Source of the DNA: Dendrophyllia cribrosa
Taxonomy: Eukaryota; Cnidaria; Anthozoa; Scleractinia; Dendrophylliidae
Assembly (NCBI GenBank): GCA_024195265.1
Contig: JAJLRJ010000006.1
Coordinates: 17,409,641-17,473,640, forward strand
DNA length: 64,000 bases
Reading direction: 5' to 3'
In this document: positions 60,207 to 64,000 of the stretch, in pieces
Layout: every line of letters starts with the position of its first letter
Numbering within the stretch: position 1 is the stretch's first letter
The notes under the pieces: model-generated
Databases searched by the model: none
The model's input: the letters and a program-made list of their open reading frames with translations, nothing else
Told to the model about the DNA's origin: nothing
Program-made: the position numbers and the translations under genes

Positions 60207-60501
60207 ACTCACATATAAAAATGACGGGGATGCTCGTTGGAAATTTTCGAAAAACACCCTAAAAAGTACCAAAACCTCGTTTGATAGGTGTGGCTCAAAA
60301 GAATATTTTTCCCCCTAAAAGGTACCAATTTTAAAACAACACATGTCATATTCTGTCATATTTTTTCGGCTCAATACCCTAAAAGGTACCGCGATAATTC
60401 TAACGGTGGTCATTTTAGATTTTAGTACCCTAAGCGGCACAAATCTCCAAATTTTGATTCTAAAAGGTACGACGAGCACCCCCGTCATTTTTATATGAGA
60501 G
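60207..60501. mobile_element. inverted-repeat MITE with CCCTAAAAGGTACC motif
   Basis: ACTCACATATAAAAATGACG (60207) pairs with CGTCATTTTTATATGAGAGT ending at 60501, with one mismatch. CCTAAAAGGTACC or close variants occur at least five times between. About 295 bp, no ORF. Confidence 0.78.
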
Positions 60502-60931
60502 TTTCCCATCCCATCACGTGTGTTTGACATATCCGGTGACCAATAGCGATGCATAAATTGAATTTTGAATTTACGTCACAGACACGATCGGTGGCTCACG
60601 CGTCCAGCCGTTCTTCTTGGGGAGGCTCAGAGACGCGAGAAAGCGGCGGAAATCTAGCCTACCTTCACGATAGTGATTTCCTTTGTGTTCTCGTCATGAA
60701 TTATTAATGAGTTTGAGAATGATTGATAACCTTGTTCTCTAAAATAGTTTTAAACAGCAACGCCAAATACTGTAGTTGAGTTAATTTTTTAAAAAAGCAA
60801 TTTAGCTAAACGTTCCGGTATATATTCGTCATAGAAGGATCAAGTCTCTAAAAAATGCTTCTCACGTCAAAAAAGGTCCCTCGTGAATTTGAAGAAAAAT
60901 AATAGAACACGAAAAAGAGACAACGCCATAC

Positions 60932-61211
60932 CTTCCTCAAACGGAATTGACTTTCTCTTAAAAAAAAGCTTTTTCAACTTTGTCTTCCCGGATGCATCAT
61001 CATTTTTGCCAAACGGTTGTTCTTCGGGATTCACGCTTTTACGTTTGAATCTGAATTTAATTTGCCAGCTGCGCCTGCGGTCGTCCACTGCTTGCCCAAC
61101 AACCGCATTGCTGAAGAACCCGGATGTAGTGGCAAATACTCCTCCGATGCCCACTTTGTTAGTCAATACCGCTTTTTGACTCACTACTGTAGATTGCCTT
61201 CTTCCTTTTCT
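60932..61211 (-). CDS. candidate upstream exon of the sAC-like gene
   Basis: An open stretch between TTTATTTTGAAG and the donor GAGGAAG/GTATGG. It encodes QKAVLTNKVGIGGVFATTSG, then FKRKSVNPEEQPFGKNDDAS, then LFFKRKSIPFEE: two basic KRKS[IV] motifs around an acidic linker. It ends in phase 1, exactly what exon 54245-53866 needs, and a 6.7-kb repeat-filled intron would separate them. Lysine-rich linkers are expected between helical repeats. Not proven. Confidence 0.45.
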
Positions 61212-61424
61212 CTTCAAAATAAACAATTTAAGTAAATAAGCAGGTATGTTAGTACGAGTAAAGATTAGGTACTTTCGGTGTGGAGACAGCTCACTCGGAG
61301 TTTTTCAGTTGCCCCAAGCCAATACAAGTTTAACAGCAAAACAAATCAAATTTACCATGCTCCTCTTCGCTTTACCGTGTCTTACGAAATTAGCCTGTAA
61401 GTCTGTGGATACGGGTGTAAAGAC

Positions 61425-62020
61425 TTAGGGCGTGTTCTATTGGCGACAACCGTTTTAACCTAAACCAGTTTTGGTTGATTTGGTTGAGGTGTCTCGATAG
61501 AACACTTCTCTGACTTTTCTAACCGTTTTTGGTTGAAACGCGGTTTAGCCTGTCGAATTTGTGTTCATGTTCGTGATAAAGTGAGATTAACAAATTGACG
61601 CTTTCATCTGTCCACCGCATAAAACCCTCATCTTCAGTCACTAATGAATTGGAGCTTGCAGAGCTGGGTTCGCTTTGAAGCGTAAACAAACGAGAAACTT
61701 GCTCTAAATCTAGGGTTAGATGTCCTGATTCAAAAAGGCCGCCATTTTGTTTGTTGACAATTTTGGCAACTTTTTTTGCGAAAATCACGCAATCACGCGC
61801 AAAATGATTACGACACGGCTGACGACAAGCGAAAATTGTCGTCCGGTACCATGCCGGCGGGCGCTACCCATCGTTTTCAACCATTTCAACCAGGTTCTGA
61901 GCTGGTTGAAAAAATTGATCAACCAAACCAACCAAAAATGTTTTTTTTAATAGAACACGAAAAAACCCAACCAACCCAAACAACCAAGAACTGGGTTGTC
62001 CCCAATAGAACACGCCCTTA
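61425..62020. mobile_element. PIF/Harbinger-type element with Myb-like gene relic
   Basis: GGGCGTGTTCTATTGG at 61428 is mirrored by CCAATAGAACACGCCC ending 62017, each flanked by TTA (61425-61427, 62018-62020). On the minus strand a frame 61788-61519 contains FMRWTDESVNLLISLYHEHE, the start of the Myb/SANT-like DNA-binding protein that Harbinger elements carry beside their transposase. No nuclease gene is present, so it is non-autonomous (590 bp). AAAATGGCGGCC lies just before the reading frame. Confidence 0.82.
61519..61788 (-). CDS. Myb-like (Harbinger accessory protein) fragment, 89 aa
   Basis: Begins at an ATG inside the Harbinger-type element and ends at a stop near the left terminal repeat. 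The Trp of RWTDESVNLLISLY matches the first helix of a Myb/SANT/trihelix domain; the rest of the domain is missing. Such proteins normally help the transposase enter the nucleus and bind the ends. As a fragment it is probably inert. Confidence 0.6.
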   Translation of the reverse strand: MIFAKKVAKIVNKQNGGLFESGHLTLDLEQVSRLFTLQSEPSSASSNSLVTEDEGFMRWTDESVNLLISLYHEHEHKFDRLNRVSTKNG

Positions 62021-62126
62021 GAGAAAGATGTGAGTAATAATATCAATGCAATTCTTTTTCCTGTAAATCCCACTCATGAAGAAAAAGAATCATACGGTCT
62101 GTTAGTGTGATTGCCTGGGTTAATAC

Positions 62127-62221
62127 AGATCTGAAAAGAACTGTTGTTGCTGACGTTTCCTCGACTTAATTGTTAGTCGCCTTCGTGTGTATGGTATATC
62201 GTCAGTCGATGGTTTGAATGT
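62127..62221 (-). CDS. weak candidate further upstream exon of the sAC-like gene
   Basis: Between ACAAACTAAG and CAGATCT/GTATTA the minus strand encodes TFKPSTDDIPYTRRRLTIKS, then RKRQQQQFFSDL, ending in phase 2. This joins 60932-61209 if that exon uses the acceptor two bases further in. Composition is protein-like and basic, but the acceptor lacks a good pyrimidine tract. Confidence 0.25.
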
Positions 62222-62241
62222 CTTAGTTTGTGGACAGTTAA

Positions 62242-62901
62242 TTGAGCGTTTACCATTTGCATGGAAAAACCGGTTATTCCGGTGGAAAAACAAATGGAAC
62301 GGTTCATCCCAACGGAAATTTTCCGGGGAAAAGGTAATACCTTTTCTCGCTTTCACCGGAACGACCGGAATTTTCTGTACCATTTGTTCGCATCACTAGT
62401 ACAAGGCTTCTTCGCGAAATAAGGAAGCTCGAAGATGGCGGATCACTTTGAAGAAGGAAATTTACTCCGAGTTTATTCCTATGGAAATTGCCACTTTTCT
62501 TCGGCTATATTGACAGATTTTCTACAGCATGATTGTGAATTTAACAGGTTAGAAAGATGGACATTTTTATTGCCGTTAGTTGTTTTACTTTAATTTTTAC
62601 GAATCGTGCTTGCTGCATGAGCGATTCGCATAATTGAAACGTTGTCGTACGTAGCAAAGAATCAGAGAATTGTAGCAGGGCTTGAAAGCGTACAATCGCG
62701 TTTTAGGGTAAGCTTATAAAAGTATTTGCCTGTTAGTTTTTTCCCGCCGTAGCTTTGTTTTTCACCCCCAGTGCCTCTCGGCATTCGGTAAAATACAAAT
62801 GGCACAGGTCATTCCTGTTCCGTTTCCTTCAGTAATGAAAGTCCAGTACCATTTGTCGGAAAATTCTAACCGGAAATTCCATTCAAATGGTAAGCGCTCA
62901 A
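62242..62901. mobile_element. inverted-repeat element with ACCATTTG subterminal repeats
   Basis: TTGAGCGTTTACCATTTGCA (62242) is mirrored by TCAAATGGTAAGCGCTCAA ending at 62901. ACCATTTG/CAAATGG recurs at least six times near both ends, like transposase-binding subterminal repeats of hAT or Mutator-type elements. An internal start AAGATGGCGG opens a 37-codon frame (MADHFEEGNLLRVYSYGNCH...) that ends at AACAG/GTTAGA, a possible donor. Target duplication not seen. Confidence 0.68.
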
Positions 62902-62902
62902 G

Positions 62903-63322
62903 ATGTTATAGGTAAATATCTGCTGACGTCATTGTTTACATTTTGTCTCATTAGCATACGAATTTACGTAGAGAAGACATCGTGCTAAATACGAATTGAC
63001 TTCAAATGTTAAAAGAGCTTGTTAAACTTAGTAATCTATGTAATTTTTAGCTCTTTACATGTAATATTTAAGATAGTATCAGTTTTTAAAAACTGCATAA
63101 TTGCCTGGTGGCAAAAGCGCTTACGAACCACTTTTGTATAGACCGCGAGCTGTCGCCCTTTTCTCCTCAGTGCCACGCGCGAGAGCGCACATTTTGTAAT
63201 TATGCAAATTGCTGTAAAAACGAGAAGGGATTGGGGCGATGGATGTCACGCCCTTCTCGGATAGATTGCGCTCGAATGATTTAAAGAAAAATAAGAGACT
63301 GCTCGCAGTCTAACTTTTGAAA
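62903..63322. other. no recognised feature
   Basis: Nothing recognised. Confidence 0.4.
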
Positions 63323-63494
63323 TACCCTGCGAGCAGTGGATTCTCCTAAGCCGAGCTACGCCGAACGATAGAGAAAGGAACTAACGGTTGCTCGCAGTGG
63401 TTTCTCTGTCGTTCAGCGTTGCTCGGCGTAGCTCGACGTAGCTTGGCGTAGCTCGGCGTAGCTAGGCGTAGGAGAATCCATTGCTCGCAGGGTA
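63323..63494. mobile_element. 172-bp TA-flanked MITE with 10-bp tandem repeats
   Basis: TACCCTGCGAGCAGTGGATT (63323) is mirrored by AATCCATTGCTCGCAGGGTA ending 63494, with a single mismatch. The right half holds five tandem copies of GCTCGGCGTA (63421-63470). TA at both edges fits a Tc1/mariner-like duplication. Confidence 0.78.
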
Positions 63495-63694
63495 CGTTTG
63501 TAAAAATTCGAGTTTGAAAACGGCATTGCACGAAGCGTTTCTGGAATATCGGGCACAGAGAAAGCTAATTGTGCCATAATGCCCTCTCAACATTCCGAGT
63601 TGAATTTTTTTGTAGCTCGATTAGAAAACGAGGCGCATATGCTAACGAGGCAAAAATTTGCTTATCGACCGTGGTTTGATATCTCGCGATTTCT

Positions 63695-63955
63695 AACCAC
63701 CTCCCCCCCCCCCCCCCCCCCCACCCCCACCCCCCCTCCCCCCTCCCTCTCCCCGAAAAGCTTGAAGTTGCACAAACCTTCAGTGCCGTGCTTGTTCCTG
63801 AGATCTCGGCTGAACGCTCATGCGCGCGCGCAGAAAATGCTCCTTGACTCTCCACCTGCTCTCTCATTTCGTCTGTTTTTCGTCGCTTCGCCATCTTGGA
63901 GGAAAAGTTCGCCCGTGATCTGCCAGAGGTACCTTAAGTGGTTTTATAACATCTA
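63695..63955 (-). repeat. poly(C) tract beside a repeat with AAGATGGCG start
   Basis: About 45 bp of nearly pure C lie at 63701-63752. On the minus strand upstream of it, AAGATGGCGAAGCGACGAAA opens a frame (MAKRRKTDEMREQVESQGAF...) that runs into the poly(G). The G tract gives the frame its glycine run, so the coding potential is doubtful; probably a dispersed repeat. Confidence 0.45.
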
Positions 63956-64000
63956 TTTGTTACATTTTCAAGAACCTTTAGCAAAATGCTGTCTGTTCAA

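Noticed and set aside
63565..63894. 109-codon minus-strand frame with glycine/tryptophan run
   Set aside because: The run is the translation of a poly(G) tract and only the first part looks protein-like. Probably a dispersed repeat.

Overview
This is animal nuclear DNA, most likely from an anthozoan cnidarian and probably a stony coral. The sequence is AT-rich. Its genes are split into many small exons with GT-AG introns. Its repeats (L1-like and CR1-like LINEs, Penelope-like and DIRS-like retroelements, many small inverted-repeat elements, TA microsatellites) resemble those of coral genomes. No species can be named from the sequence alone.

Plus strand, about 0.3 to 38.8 kb: one large receptor tyrosine kinase gene whose 5' end lies left of the window. 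I assembled 31 exons by hand, and every intron phase agrees. They encode seven fibronectin type III (FN3)-like modules, a transmembrane exon, a split kinase domain (GEGAFG loop, [14 protein letters not shown]) with an insert of about 95-110 residues, and a tyrosine-containing tail ending at 38809. Every FN3 module is bounded by phase-1 introns. Modules 4 and 5 have identical exon lengths (182/57/67), so the ectodomain probably grew by tandem exon duplication.

Minus strand, about 62.2 to 39.4 kb: a second, convergent gene. Eleven well-supported exons (54245 down to 39425) join in frame and encode about 569 residues of an alpha-helical, TPR-like C-terminal region. It resembles the C-terminal part of soluble adenylyl cyclase (adenylate cyclase type 10), but this name is tentative. 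Two more candidate exons at 60.9-61.2 and 62.1-62.2 kb fit by phase. The two genes end tail to tail about 615 bp apart.

The introns hold most of the unusual content. The 8.7-kb RTK intron (5.6-14.3 kb) is a cluster of foldback and Penelope-like sequences separated by (TA)n. It includes a near-perfect 699-bp palindrome and a 1,087-bp PIF/Harbinger-type element nested inside a Penelope-like element. At 15.6 kb an inverted-repeat element carries a canonical type I hammerhead ribozyme with all core residues and stems. At 44.7-48.5 kb a 'half-L1' with an intact ORF1, a gutted ORF2, a 23-bp minisatellite in its 3' part, a poly(A) tail and a perfect 16-bp target-site duplication sits in an intron of the minus-strand gene. 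At 52.0 kb lies a TA-flanked 941-bp inverted-repeat element. At 55.5-60 kb are a decayed retroelement with an R2-type C-terminal zinc knuckle and nuclease-like region, and pieces of a DIRS-like tyrosine-recombinase retroelement. A 51-bp minisatellite starts about 25 bp after a kinase-exon donor at 34.8 kb.

All gene structures were inferred by reading splice sites and frames by eye. No alignment, transcript or database search was available.
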